Positions 23,296 to 32,983 are shown, numbered from the stretch's first letter. The stretch: DNA of 39,543 nucleotides from JAKAGZ01 sp964595355 (GCA_964595355.1 CAZQQD010000016.1:1-39543); one strand, 5' to 3'. Made by a program: numbers and translations. The notes: a model not told the origin generated them from the sequence alone.

Positions 23296-24770
23296 AAAAA
23301 CTTATAACAATAATAATATTATTTATCTCACTTTGCTTTATAACAAATAACAATTATGCTCAAGGGAAAGATCAATGTTTAAACTGCCACTCTGAAGTTG
23401 TAGGTGGTGCGCCTTCGGAATTATTTAAAAATGATATACATTATAAGATGGGTCTTTCCTGTGCAGACTGCCATGGCGGAAACAGTAAAACCGATGATAT
23501 GGATGCAGCAATGAGCAAAGCAGCAGGTTATATCGGAGTGCCTAAAGGAAATGCAGTTTCTGAAGTTTGTGCAAAATGTCATGCTTCAAAAGAAAAAATG
23601 GCTTCATTCGGAGTACATATTCCAACAAATCAATTTGATGATTTAAAGAACAGCGTTCATGGTGCTCTTTCAACAAACGGTAAAGATAGAATTGTACAGT
23701 GTATAAATTGTCACGGTGCACATGGGATAGTAAAAGTAACAAATCCTCGTTCCCCTGTTTATCCGTTGAACATACCAAAGACCTGTGCAAAGTGTCATAG
23801 TAACTCTGTTTTTATGCGTGCTTATGACCCAAGCCTACCTATAGACCAGTATGAAAAGTACAGAACGAGTGTACACGGCATTTTAAATTCTAAAGGTGAC
23901 CCGAAACCAGCGCAGTGTGTCAGTTGTCATGGTTCTCACGGAATAAAAGCAACTGACGACGTTAATTCAAGTGTATACCCGGTAAATATCCCTGCTACCT
24001 GTTCAAAGTGCCACAGCAATAAAAAATATATGGCTAAGTATAAAATTCCTACAGACCAATATGAAAAATACTCGCAAAGCGTTCACGGCATTGCTCTGCT
24101 TAAGAAAAAAGACACTGGCGCACCTGCCTGTAACAGTTGCCATGGCAACCACGCTGCAACACCTCCGGGTATTTCTTCTATCTCAAAAGTATGTGGCACT
24201 TGTCATGCATTAAATGCGGAGTTGTTTGCATCAAGTCCGCATAAAAAAGCTTTTGATGAAAACAATTATCCTGAATGCGAAACGTGTCATAGTAATCATT
24301 TAATAATAACCGCTACTGATAAATTGCTCGGCGTTTCAAAGGGTGCTGTTTGTGCAAAATGTCATACCCCTGAAAAAAATACTGAGGGTTACAAAGTAGC
24401 AAAAGATATGAAATCTAAGATCGATAGCCTTGAAAAAGCACAGAAATATGCGCTCTCTCTGATAGATAATGCAGAGCAAAAAGGAATGGAAGTTGATGAT
24501 GAAAAATTCAAATTAAGAGATGCACACCAAGCAGTACTTGAAGCGAAAACTGCAGTACATTCTTTTAATGAGAAAAAATTTGATGATGTAGTAGTTGGTA
24601 AAGGGCTCAAAGTAACTACTGAAGTAATTAAAGATGCCCAAGCTTCCATTGATGACTATTACTTCAGAAGAAAAGGTCTTGGTATTGCTTTAATTATTAC
24701 GATTCTTCTGGCAGTGGGATTATACTTATATATAAAAGATTATGAAAAAAATCAGAAAAAGAATGAGTAA
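23292..24770 (+). CDS. 11-heme cytochrome c with C-terminal anchor
   Basis: A 492-residue exported cytochrome: a signal peptide (ending NNYAQG), 11 CXXCH motifs between about residues 30 and 360, a charged helical stretch of about 100 residues without hemes (KDMKSKIDSLEKAQ onward), and a C-terminal membrane helix (GLGIALIITILLAVGLYLYI). Repeated QYEKY-x-x-SVHG blocks show internal duplication. The ATG at 23292 overlaps the cytochrome b stop as ATGA; a GTG nine bases earlier is less likely. The coupling suggests it is the electron acceptor subunit of the Rieske/cytochrome b complex, in the place of cytochrome c1/f. This is inferred from gene order. Confidence 0.88.
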   Translation: MKKLITIIILFISLCFITNNNYAQGKDQCLNCHSEVVGGAPSELFKNDIHYKMGLSCADCHGGNSKTDDMDAAMSKAAGYIGVPKGNAVSEVCAKCHASKEKMASFGVHIPTNQFDDLKNSVHGALSTNGKDRIVQCINCHGAHGIVKVTNPRSPVYPLNIPKTCAKCHSNSVFMRAYDPSLPIDQYEKYRTSVHGILNSKGDPKPAQCVSCHGSHGIKATDDVNSSVYPVNIPATCSKCHSNKKYMAKYKIPTDQYEKYSQSVHGIALLKKKDTGAPACNSCHGNHAATPPGISSISKVCGTCHALNAELFASSPHKKAFDENNYPECETCHSNHLIITATDKLLGVSKGAVCAKCHTPEKNTEGYKVAKDMKSKIDSLEKAQKYALSLIDNAEQKGMEVDDEKFKLRDAHQAVLEAKTAVHSFNEKKFDDVVVGKGLKVTTEVIKDAQASIDDYYFRRKGLGIALIITILLAVGLYLYIKDYEKNQKKNE

Positions 24771-24828
24771 AACTCATTAATAATCAAATTATAAGGCAAT
24801 AAAATCTTTTCCTTAAGGAGTGTGGATT

Positions 24829-26487
24829 ATGAACTCAGACTCAAAGGATCATAGCAATGAAGAAATATTCAGTTATTTAAAAAGCCTGGATGAACGTATA
24901 TCTAAAATTGAACAGAAGCTTCAAATTTCAGTTAATTACGAAGCTAAAGAATTACTCGATGTAAAAGTTGATGAAACAATAATTGAACTAAGCAGCGAAG
25001 AAAAGGAAGAAAGACTTGAATTTCAGATAGGACAATTCTGGCTTGCAAAGCTTGGAATTTTAATTTTCTTTATTGGTGTTGCATTTTTAATGTCCTTCCC
25101 TTTTAAGCATATTCCTGTAATCGTTGACATTATATTTGGTTATGCATTCTCTGTTATAGTCTACTATATTTCCAAACACTGGAGAGAAACGTACAGCCAT
25201 CTATCGGATTACCTGCTGGGTGGTGGTTTATTCCTGTTTTATTTCACAACACTCAGAATGTACTTTTTTGGAAATGGCATTTTGATTTCAGAAACTCCTG
25301 TTGAAGTAATTCTCCTTTCGATCACTGTCGCAATTATATTATACATCTCTATTAAAAGAAAATCCAATTACCTGATCCTGCTGGGCTTGGTTCTTGGTTA
25401 TACTACAGCGTTAGTTAGCGACAACCCATATTCAATTTTTGGTTTTCTTACACTTTTAACTTTGCTTTCTGTTTATTTCAAGCTAAAATACAATTGGCAA
25501 TCTTTTTTATTTATCGGGATTCTTCTAACATATTTTACTCATCTATTATGGTTTATGAATAATCCTGTTTTGGGCCACACTTTACAGGCAGTTACTGGAC
25601 CAAGTATAAATCTGTTGTTTCTTTTGGTTTACTCGATAATTTTTGCAGCTGGAACAAAATTAAGAAAAGATCCATACCCGGAAGATATACCCGTAGTTTT
25701 CAGTACAATCTTAAATGCGGGCGGATGCTACAGTTTATTTTTTCTGATTTCTTATGTATTTAATGATAGCTCAGCGTCACTTTATCATTTATTAGCCTCA
25801 ATTACATTTCTCTCTATTGCAATAGTCTTCTGGCAAAAAGAACAAAGCAAATTTTCAACTTTTATATATGCAATGCTGGGTTATTTTGCACTGACTGTTG
25901 CAATAATTTATGAGGTAAAATCTCCTGGATTTTACATTTTGTTGTGCTGGCAAAGTTTAATTGTATTATCTACTGCAATTTGGTTCAGGTCAAAATATAT
26001 AGTCCTGGCAAACTTCGTTATTTATATACTGATATTTCTTACTTATCTGATTTCAGAAGGTAAAATCAGCAGCACCAGTTTAAGCTTCGGAATAGTTGCT
26101 TTATTAAGTGCAAGAATATTAAACTGGAAAAAGGATCGTTTGGAATTAACCACTGAGCAAATGAGAAATGCATACCTTATGACTGCACTTTTCATTATTC
26201 CCTATGCTCTTTACCACGCAATGCCGGCAGGATGGGCAAGCGTTTCCTGGATATTTGTTGCAATAATTTATTATTTCCTGAGTGTTCTGCTTAAAAGCAA
26301 AAAATATCGCTGGATGGCACTTGCAACATTAGGTTTAACAGTTGGCTACGTTTTTATAATTGGAATAACAAACGAAGATTTCACATATAAAATAATTTCA
26401 TTCCTGGTGTTGGGTTTTGTAATGCTGATTATTTCAATTTTGTATTCAAGAAAAAAAAGAGGCCAACAAAAAGTAGAGCAAAAGTAA
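24829..26487 (+). CDS. DUF2339-like polytopic membrane protein
   Basis: A 552-residue protein with a short N-terminal coiled-coil-like stretch (LKSLDERISKIEQKLQ) followed by roughly 14-16 hydrophobic segments. The first of these, QIGQFWLAKLGILIFFIGVAFL, resembles the entry of DUF2339 proteins. The ATG at 24829 lies eight bases after AAGGAG; a GTG at 24820 would overlap that site. It follows the 11-heme gene by 58 bases and may be in the same transcript. Function is unknown. No catalytic motif is visible; a membrane assembly or envelope role is possible. Confidence 0.72.
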   Translation: MNSDSKDHSNEEIFSYLKSLDERISKIEQKLQISVNYEAKELLDVKVDETIIELSSEEKEERLEFQIGQFWLAKLGILIFFIGVAFLMSFPFKHIPVIVDIIFGYAFSVIVYYISKHWRETYSHLSDYLLGGGLFLFYFTTLRMYFFGNGILISETPVEVILLSITVAIILYISIKRKSNYLILLGLVLGYTTALVSDNPYSIFGFLTLLTLLSVYFKLKYNWQSFLFIGILLTYFTHLLWFMNNPVLGHTLQAVTGPSINLLFLLVYSIIFAAGTKLRKDPYPEDIPVVFSTILNAGGCYSLFFLISYVFNDSSASLYHLLASITFLSIAIVFWQKEQSKFSTFIYAMLGYFALTVAIIYEVKSPGFYILLCWQSLIVLSTAIWFRSKYIVLANFVIYILIFLTYLISEGKISSTSLSFGIVALLSARILNWKKDRLELTTEQMRNAYLMTALFIIPYALYHAMPAGWASVSWIFVAIIYYFLSVLLKSKKYRWMALATLGLTVGYVFIIGITNEDFTYKIISFLVLGFVMLIISILYSRKKRGQQKVEQK

Positions 26488-26612
26488 GGCGTTATTTTTC
26501 AGCTACATATTACAACAGATTACTAGTTTGATTAAATCTATAAATTTCTTATTATATATTTATATTCTTCAATTTATAAATTGTCGAGAGTAAATATTCC
26601 TTTATATTCCCA

Positions 26613-28685
26613 TTGAAAAACACATTATTCAATAAGTCCTACTCTTTCCTTTCTAGGAAGTCATCGGAGCTGTTTGAACGGGCCAGAATGACCGAACACA
26701 CCTTTATGATTATACTAGCAATCATTATAGGTATTCTTGGTGGATTTGGCGGAATCGGTATCAGGTGGATGATAAAAACAATTTCCGATATTTCTTTCCC
26801 TGGCCCCGGTAATATTTTACAAAACATATTAACAACACACTGGTACTGGATAATAATCATTCCTATCATTGGAGGAATTATCGTAGGTCCTATAATTTAT
26901 TTTTTAGCTCCGGAAGCAAAGGGCCACGGTGTCCCCGAAGTTATGCAGGCAATTCTGTTAAAAGGTGGAAATATCCGTCCACGCGTTGCATTTATAAAGG
27001 CAATAGCATCTGCAATATCAATAGGAACAGGTGGCTCAGTAGGGCGTGAAGGCCCGATTGTTCAGATAGGTTCCAGTTTAGGTTCAACCGTTGGGCAATT
27101 TTTCAGAGTTCCAACAAAAAGACTAAAAACTCTTGTAGGCTGCGGTGCGGCGGCTGGAATTGCTGCAGCTTTTAACGCACCGATTGCGGGTGCACTTTTT
27201 GCAGTTGAAATTATTCTTATGGATTTTGCTGTTGCACAATTCTCACCTATAGTCATTTCTTCCGTAATGGCAACAGTTATTTCGCATACTTTCGAGGGAA
27301 ATTTTATAGCATTTCTTGTCCCCAAGTATCAACTCGCCTCTCCATATGAAATTATTTTTTACTTTGTTCTTGGAGCAATTGCAGGGCTGGTTTCATACGC
27401 TTTTATAAAGCTTCTTTATTTTTCAGAGGAAGTCTTCGATAACAGACTGAAAATGCCAGAATATATCAAGCCAGCGCTGGGGGGATTAATTCTTGGATTA
27501 GTTGCATTGCTTTACCCCGAAATAATGGGAGTAGGTTATGAAACAATAAATCTGGCTTTAAAGGGCGATATGCTCTGGTATATTGCTTTTATATTGGTCT
27601 TTGCAAAAATATTTGCAACTTCTGTTACTCTTGGTTCCGGGGGATCTGGAGGAATTTTTGCTCCGTCATTATTTATGGGTGCTATGCTCGGATATTTTTT
27701 CGGCGCATTCGTACATCAGTTGTTCCCACTAATAACCGCAACTCCCAACGCCTACGCATTAGTTGCTATGGGAGGATTAGTAGCTGGTACAACAAGAGCA
27801 CCAATTACTGCAATTATAATTGTATTCGAACTCACAAACGACTACCGTATTATTCTTCCCTTAATGATAACTTGCATTATCAGCACAATTCTTTCGTCAA
27901 GATTATCCCGCGAATCAATCTATACTTTAAAACTTCTTTTGAGAAACATAAGCATAAAAGAAGGTACAGAAGCAAACGTTATGGAGTCGATCTTCGTACA
28001 AGATGTTTATTCACCTGAATTCAGTTCGATACTTGTTAACGATAACTTTAACCAGGTAATTAATAAAATAATAAAAGGAAAAGGGCCCGATTTCCCGGTT
28101 GTAGATGAAAATTATAATATCAAGGGAATGATCTCTTTAAATGATTTAAAGGAACATTTATATGAACGCGAATCGCTGCAAAATTTATTGATAGCCGGTG
28201 ATCTCGCTAATTTAAATTTCGATATGATAAACATTGAAACTGATTGTAAATCAGCAATGGATATAATGAGCAATTATGATCTCGAAGGGCTTCCGGTTTT
28301 TGACGATAAAAATCAGAATAAAGTTATTGGAATGATTTGGAGAAAAGATATACAGGATGCATACCAGAAGGCGATCGAAGCAAGAGAAATAACTTCAAGC
28401 CTGGCAAGCAGTATTGTTATGAAAGACGATATGCCACAGGTTCATTTTATGGAAGGTTATTCAATTTCTGAAATTTCTGCTCCAAAATCTTTTATAAATA
28501 AATCAATAAGAAAATTAGATATCAGAGCCAGATATGGAGTTGAAGTGTTATCAATTAAAATAGTAAAAAACAAATCTGAAAAAATTAAAGCAATCCCAAG
28601 TGCAGATTATATTATCAGAAAGGATGATGTTCTAATTGTAGCAGGAGAAATAAGAAATATTAATATTCTACAAAATGTGGACTGA
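26613..28685 (+). CDS. ClC-family chloride channel with CBS and TrkA-C domains
   Basis: A 690-residue protein: a ClC membrane domain (about 30-440), two CBS domains (about 460-590) and a C-terminal TrkA_C/RCK-C-like domain (about 600-690). Selectivity-filter segments are GHGVPEVM, GSVGREGPIVQIG (gating Glu146) and GSGGSGGIFAPSLF. At the position of the internal proton Glu203 of E. coli ClC the sequence has Ile200 (FAVEIILM), which points to a passive channel rather than a H+/Cl- exchanger. The CBS pair suggests nucleotide control. The TTG start has no clear ribosome site; ATG at 26691 is an alternative that loses little. It stands alone, before a converging gene. Confidence 0.9.
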   Translation: MKNTLFNKSYSFLSRKSSELFERARMTEHTFMIILAIIIGILGGFGGIGIRWMIKTISDISFPGPGNILQNILTTHWYWIIIIPIIGGIIVGPIIYFLAPEAKGHGVPEVMQAILLKGGNIRPRVAFIKAIASAISIGTGGSVGREGPIVQIGSSLGSTVGQFFRVPTKRLKTLVGCGAAAGIAAAFNAPIAGALFAVEIILMDFAVAQFSPIVISSVMATVISHTFEGNFIAFLVPKYQLASPYEIIFYFVLGAIAGLVSYAFIKLLYFSEEVFDNRLKMPEYIKPALGGLILGLVALLYPEIMGVGYETINLALKGDMLWYIAFILVFAKIFATSVTLGSGGSGGIFAPSLFMGAMLGYFFGAFVHQLFPLITATPNAYALVAMGGLVAGTTRAPITAIIIVFELTNDYRIILPLMITCIISTILSSRLSRESIYTLKLLLRNISIKEGTEANVMESIFVQDVYSPEFSSILVNDNFNQVINKIIKGKGPDFPVVDENYNIKGMISLNDLKEHLYERESLQNLLIAGDLANLNFDMINIETDCKSAMDIMSNYDLEGLPVFDDKNQNKVIGMIWRKDIQDAYQKAIEAREITSSLASSIVMKDDMPQVHFMEGYSISEISAPKSFINKSIRKLDIRARYGVEVLSIKIVKNKSEKIKAIPSADYIIRKDDVLIVAGEIRNINILQNVD

Positions 28686-28702
28686 AATATTCAATTCATA
28701 AA

Positions 28703-29770
28703 TCAGAAAAAATATTTACTATTATAGCCTAAATCAGATAACTTTTCTTTACTCTCATTTATGAATTCTGCTATTATTTCAATGGGTATTACTTTTGCAA
28801 TTCCGTATTTTAGATCTTCTTTCTCAATTGCATAAGCATCGCCTTTATAAGGAACAAGTGGACTATATTGAACATTATTTTTTAATTTCTCTGGCCGAAG
28901 TATATACTCGGTTTCTTCAGGTATTGCTCTAATAATACCGACAAGCTCAAAATTTGGAATCCCGTCCCTAATCCCAAGAACAATTCCTCCGCTGAATCCC
29001 CTATTTACAACAGCATCAATAAGAAATGAACCGTGACCATCCATATCAGGACTGCTGACTATTGCCTTAGAAACCATTTTGTAATTTATAGGATAGCCGA
29101 AAACATAAACAAATGTGCCCCATTCTAATTGTTTAGCCTCTCCTTTGGGGTAGGGGAAAACAGGGAAATTTACATTTTGAAAGGATGAATATGTATGACC
29201 AAGAATTGCAAGATCATGCATTTTGTCTGCTACAAGAACTTCGACATTACCTGCATCGGGCAAGCCCGCCACAAAATTCATTTGGCTTTCTCTTATAGAA
29301 ACACTTTCAAGATAATCAGTAAGTTTTCCTTTATCATCTGTGAAGTAACCATAAATTGTATCTGGAAAACTTACAACATGTGCACACGTCAATAAAGCTA
29401 TTTTGTTATTTATAGAATATATAATAGTGCCCGTTCCCGAACTTGTCTTATTGAAATAGCCAGTATAGTTTATATTTTTTTCAAGGAAATCTTCATTGAT
29501 ATCCGAGACTTTAGCACGAGTACCACTGTTAAAAACATAGGTCTTATAAAACGCTACACAATTAATTCTCTCAATACTTTTACCGATGCGCTCTAATTCT
29601 TCAGAACTGCCTTTATAAGGAAATTCACTATCATATTTCCCGTCATTTAAGGTAGGAAAAGCTGATTTATAAACCATTGATGAGCAGCCGGAGAGTGTCA
29701 AATAAAAACATGCTATCAAGATTAGCAAATACTTATTTACAAAATTTTTCAAAGCTGGGATATTTGTCAT
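28703..29770 (-). CDS. trypsin-like serine protease lipoprotein
   Basis: A 355-residue protein with a lipoprotein signal peptide: the hydrophobic ILIACFYLTLSGC ends in a lipobox, with Cys29 to be lipidated. A chymotrypsin-fold peptidase follows, with TCAHVV (His), HDLAIL (Asp) and GFSGGIV (Ser; GFSGG instead of the usual GNSGG). The triad is complete, so activity is plausible. There is no PDZ domain, unlike DegP/HtrA. It probably acts in the envelope on unknown substrates. It converges on the ClC gene with an 18-base gap. Upstream, 29771-30039 holds promoters only, as far as I can see. Confidence 0.8.
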   Translation of the reverse strand: MTNIPALKNFVNKYLLILIACFYLTLSGCSSMVYKSAFPTLNDGKYDSEFPYKGSSEELERIGKSIERINCVAFYKTYVFNSGTRAKVSDINEDFLEKNINYTGYFNKTSSGTGTIIYSINNKIALLTCAHVVSFPDTIYGYFTDDKGKLTDYLESVSIRESQMNFVAGLPDAGNVEVLVADKMHDLAILGHTYSSFQNVNFPVFPYPKGEAKQLEWGTFVYVFGYPINYKMVSKAIVSSPDMDGHGSFLIDAVVNRGFSGGIVLGIRDGIPNFELVGIIRAIPEETEYILRPEKLKNNVQYSPLVPYKGDAYAIEKEDLKYGIAKVIPIEIIAEFINESKEKLSDLGYNSKYFF

Positions 29771-30039
29771 ATTTGGAAATTCAGAAAAAATATTTAATAT
29801 AATATACTGATTAAAATTGCATTAAATGTGTTAAAATTCAACAGACATTCTCTCAGATCTTATATACCTGATTACCTTTTCATTTCTTCTTATTAAAAGA
29901 TACGAAAGGTAAAGACATTTAAATGAGTCTAAATTTTCTTTAGAGCTCAAAAAAATTTGTTTCCTGTTTTTTATTAGTATAATTTACATAAATTATCATC
30001 TTCAATAGTGGCAAATTCCATTAACTTAGAGGAGTAATT

Positions 30040-31305
30040 GTGGAAATAGCAGCAAAATTGAAAGAAGTAAAAGAAGGCTTTCACCGCTCCTTTTGGGTAG
30101 CTAATATCATGGAGCTTTTCGAACGTCTGGCTTATTACGGACAGCAGATCGTTTTTATGGTTTATATGCGTAATAAGCTGGGATTTTCAGAAACTGAAGC
30201 AGGTTCTTTATCAGGCATTTTTGGAGGATTGATCTACCTCCTTCCAATTTTAGGAGGAACACTTGCCGACAAATGGGGATTTCGAAAAGCTTTTAATGTT
30301 TGTTTCACGGTTCTTGCAATCGGCTACTTTCTAATCGGTTCAGTTGGAATGCCTGCTTTCTCAGGAATATATGGAAATCTGGATCATTATTGGCTTATAA
30401 TGTTATTCCTGATTTTTACTGCACTTGGTGGTTGCTTTATTAAACCATCTGTACTTGGCACAGTAGCTCTCGGTTCAAAACCGGAAACTAAATCACTGGG
30501 CTTTGCAATTTACTATTGGCTTGTCAATGTCGGCGCAATGATAGGACCAACTATTGCATATTTAGTAAGAGATAGTATCGGATATGAATATGTTTATATG
30601 ATTTCTGCAATATCCTGCTTTGCAATGCTCATAGTAAATTTAACATTATACAAAAACATTAAGAGCGAAGTAGCAGAACCTGTAGAATCCCTCGGCAAAA
30701 AAATAAAGAATCTATTTGTTGTTCTGGCAAATTACAAATTTATGATATTCCTTCTAATCTATTCTTTATATTGGATTATATTCTGGCAGGAATTTATTGT
30801 AATACCATATTATGTAACAGATTTTATAGGAAAAAATGCTCCCTATGAAATAATTCAATCTTGGGGAGGTGCAGGTGCAATAATACTTTTTCAGATACCG
30901 GTTAACAGGCTTACCAAGAACTTTACAACTGAAAATGCAATTCTGACAGGATTTTTTATTTCAAGCTTGATCTGGATAATAATTGCAATTCATCCTAGTA
31001 TTCCTACAATTGCTGCAGGTGTTGTTGCATTTTCAATTGGTGAAATGACACAGGCTCCTCGTTATTATGAATATATTTCAGAAATAGCTCCTGCCGGCCA
31101 ACAAGGGCTTTATCAAGGTTATGCTTTCCTACCCATAGCTATTGCAAGATTTGTCGGTGATCCAATTGGCGGATGGCTTTATGAAACTGCAAAAGATAAT
31201 AATAATATGAGTCTCGTTTGGTTTTCACTTATTGGAATTGGATTATTAGCAACCGCATTGATGTTTCTTTATAATAAATATTTAATTAAGCCCAAAACTG
31301 CTTAA
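30040..31305 (+). CDS. POT/PTR2-family proton-coupled transporter (MFS)
   Basis: A 421-residue, 12-helix major facilitator protein. The first helix carries ELFERLAYYG, the ExxERxxYYG proton/peptide motif of the POT family, and the loop after helix 2 has GGTLADKWGFRK. It probably imports di- or tripeptides with protons. At 421 residues it is somewhat shorter than most bacterial POT proteins, so another substrate is possible. The GTG start follows GAGGAG closely. It is monocistronic, ended by the strong hairpin at 31326. Confidence 0.82.
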   Translation: MEIAAKLKEVKEGFHRSFWVANIMELFERLAYYGQQIVFMVYMRNKLGFSETEAGSLSGIFGGLIYLLPILGGTLADKWGFRKAFNVCFTVLAIGYFLIGSVGMPAFSGIYGNLDHYWLIMLFLIFTALGGCFIKPSVLGTVALGSKPETKSLGFAIYYWLVNVGAMIGPTIAYLVRDSIGYEYVYMISAISCFAMLIVNLTLYKNIKSEVAEPVESLGKKIKNLFVVLANYKFMIFLLIYSLYWIIFWQEFIVIPYYVTDFIGKNAPYEIIQSWGGAGAIILFQIPVNRLTKNFTTENAILTGFFISSLIWIIIAIHPSIPTIAAGVVAFSIGEMTQAPRYYEYISEIAPAGQQGLYQGYAFLPIAIARFVGDPIGGWLYETAKDNNNMSLVWFSLIGIGLLATALMFLYNKYLIKPKTA

Positions 31306-31325
31306 TTACATAATAGTTCTAGAGT

Positions 31326-31367
31326 AAAAGATGACATCTATTTTTACAATGATGTCATCTTTTTAGT
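31326..31367 (+). terminator. bidirectional intrinsic terminator after the POT gene
   Basis: A perfect 13-bp stem (AAAAGATGACATC at 31326-31338 with its complement at 31351-31363) closes a 12-base loop, with T-rich sequence after it and A-rich sequence before it. It begins 20 bases after the transporter stop. Confidence 0.85.
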
Positions 31368-31474
31368 TTATAAAACCATTCATCCGAAAAATTAGACCTC
31401 CAGTCATTTTTCTGTTTGAATTCTTAGTAAAAAGAGTAAATTATCTCTTTAAAAGTCAGATTAAGAGAAAAACT

Positions 31475-31672
31475 ATGACTACTTTTTTATTGTGGCTTTT
31501 GCTTTTATTTTTCTGCTGGCCTTTGGCGATTTTAGCAATAATTGTGTATCCTTTCGTATGGCTGTTACTACTTCCTTTTAGATTAATCGGAATTACAGTC
31601 TCAGGAATTTTCAAATTTTTAAACAGCCTGATTACTCTCCCCGCGAGAATATTGAGGGGAGGTGCACATTAA
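31475..31672 (+). CDS. small membrane protein, unknown
   Basis: A 65-residue, strongly hydrophobic protein: two membrane segments (LLWLLLLFFCWPLAILAIIV and FVWLLLLPFRLIGITV) and a basic end (PARILRGGAH). The ATG has AAGAGA upstream. No family is recognised. It has its own space between a terminator and the rpoD leader. Protein-like hydrophobic periodicity and the complete frame support a real gene, but not firmly. Confidence 0.5.
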   Translation: MTTFLLWLLLLFFCWPLAILAIIVYPFVWLLLLPFRLIGITVSGIFKFLNSLITLPARILRGGAH

Positions 31673-32041
31673 GCTTTGTAAACCATTATTTTTATAAAGT
31701 ACAAAATCCAGGGGTTTCTGAATTCGCTAAATTTTTGGTAGCGTTTGTGCAAATTTTACGTGAACCTTTTAGTTATTTCGTACATCTAAACATTATCTGC
31801 AAAAAAAGACATATTTTGAGGAATATCATTATTACGAATAATGACTGTAAGTGGTCAATTATAAATGAGTTACAAGTATAAATTCATTAACCTGTATTTA
31901 CACTAAATTTATAAAATTAGGAATAATTTTTGTATATTTGATGTCTTTATTTGAACATTTTAGCAAACTTTTGGAACTTAAAATAGTCTAATTTGTTAAC
32001 TATATTATTATAGAAACTTTATAAATCAGGAGTAGATAAAA
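31673..32041 (+). promoter_or_regulatory. rpoD upstream region
   Basis: No gene is seen in these 369 bases. An 8-bp perfect palindrome with a 3-base spacer (TCATTATT-acg-AATAATGA) lies at 31826-31844 and could be an operator. TATATTTG at 31933-31940 matches the TAnnTTTG -7 element of Bacteroidetes primary promoters, although no good -33 TTTG is present. An AGGAG ribosome site lies near 32027-32031. Confidence 0.4.
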
Positions 32042-32899
32042 TTGAAAATAACCAAGCAATTTACCAATCGTGAGAGTAAATCTTTAGATCAGTATTTACA
32101 GGAGATAGGTAAAGTAGATCTTCTTACACCTGAGCAGGAAATAGAGCTCGCTATACGAATTCGCAAAGGCGATAAGCTTGCACTTGATGCATTAACAAAA
32201 GCAAACCTTAGATTCGTAGTTAGCGTTGCAAAACAATTCCAAAATCAGGGCTTGTCATTGGGAGATCTTATAAATGAGGGGAATCTTGGATTGATAAAAG
32301 CAGCTCAGAGATTTGACGAGACACGTGGATTTAAATTTATTTCTTATGCAGTATGGTGGGTTAGACAATCAATTATGCAAGCTATTGCAGATCAGTCAAG
32401 AATTGTTCGTCTTCCGCTGAACCGTGTAGGCTCATTGAGTAAAATAAGCAAGGCTTACAGAGATCTTGAACAGGAATATGAAAGAAAACCCACTACTAAG
32501 GAGCTTGCATCAATTCTTGATATGAGTCAGGATGATGTAGCTTATGCAATGCAGATTTCCGGACGTCACGTTTCTATGGACGCACCTTTTTCAGGAGACG
32601 ATGATAAAAACAGCTTAATGGATGTTCTTCCAAATGATGATCAACCTTCTCCCGATACGATACTTATGAGAGAATCTCTCAAGAAAGAGGTTGAAAACGC
32701 ATTGTCAACTCTTAGCGAAAAAGAGGCTAAAGTTTTAAGATTATATTTTGGAATTGATGCTGAAAGATCCGCTACTTTAGAAGAGATTGGAGAAAAATTT
32801 GATTTGACCCGTGAACGTGTAAGGCAGATTAAAGAAAAAGCTTTGCGAAGATTGAAACATAATGCTAAGAGTAAAAACCTAAAGGCCTATCTGGGCTAA
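32042..32899 (+). CDS. rpoD: primary sigma factor RpoD/SigA (short Bacteroidetes type)
   Basis: A 285-residue sigma70 protein that starts directly at region 1.2 (SLDQYLQEIGKVDLLTPEQE), without region 1.1. Region 2 (NLRFVVSVAKQFQNQGLSLGDLINEGNLGLIKAAQRFDETRGFKF... with WWVRQSI), region 3 and region 4 (TLEEIGEKFDLTRERVRQIKEKALRRL) are complete. The length and the opening KITKQFTNRES are typical of the primary sigma of Bacteroidetes and their relatives, which reads unusual -33/-7 promoters. The TTG start follows AGGAG by about nine bases. It is single-gene, with a strong terminator 20 bases after the stop. Confidence 0.92.
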   Translation: MKITKQFTNRESKSLDQYLQEIGKVDLLTPEQEIELAIRIRKGDKLALDALTKANLRFVVSVAKQFQNQGLSLGDLINEGNLGLIKAAQRFDETRGFKFISYAVWWVRQSIMQAIADQSRIVRLPLNRVGSLSKISKAYRDLEQEYERKPTTKELASILDMSQDDVAYAMQISGRHVSMDAPFSGDDDKNSLMDVLPNDDQPSPDTILMRESLKKEVENALSTLSEKEAKVLRLYFGIDAERSATLEEIGEKFDLTRERVRQIKEKALRRLKHNAKSKNLKAYLG

Positions 32900-32919
32900 T
32901 AAGTTAGTATAATTAGTTT

Positions 32920-32957
32920 AATAGCGTATAGTCTAAAACTATACGCTATTTTTATTT
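32920..32957 (+). terminator. intrinsic terminator of rpoD
   Basis: A perfect 13-bp stem (AATAGCGTATAGT, 32920-32932, with its complement 32938-32950) around a five-base loop, followed by T-rich TTTATTTT. It would also serve the converging peptidase gene. Confidence 0.88.
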
Positions 32958-32983
32958 TAAAGAATTATGACAAAAGCTAAATA

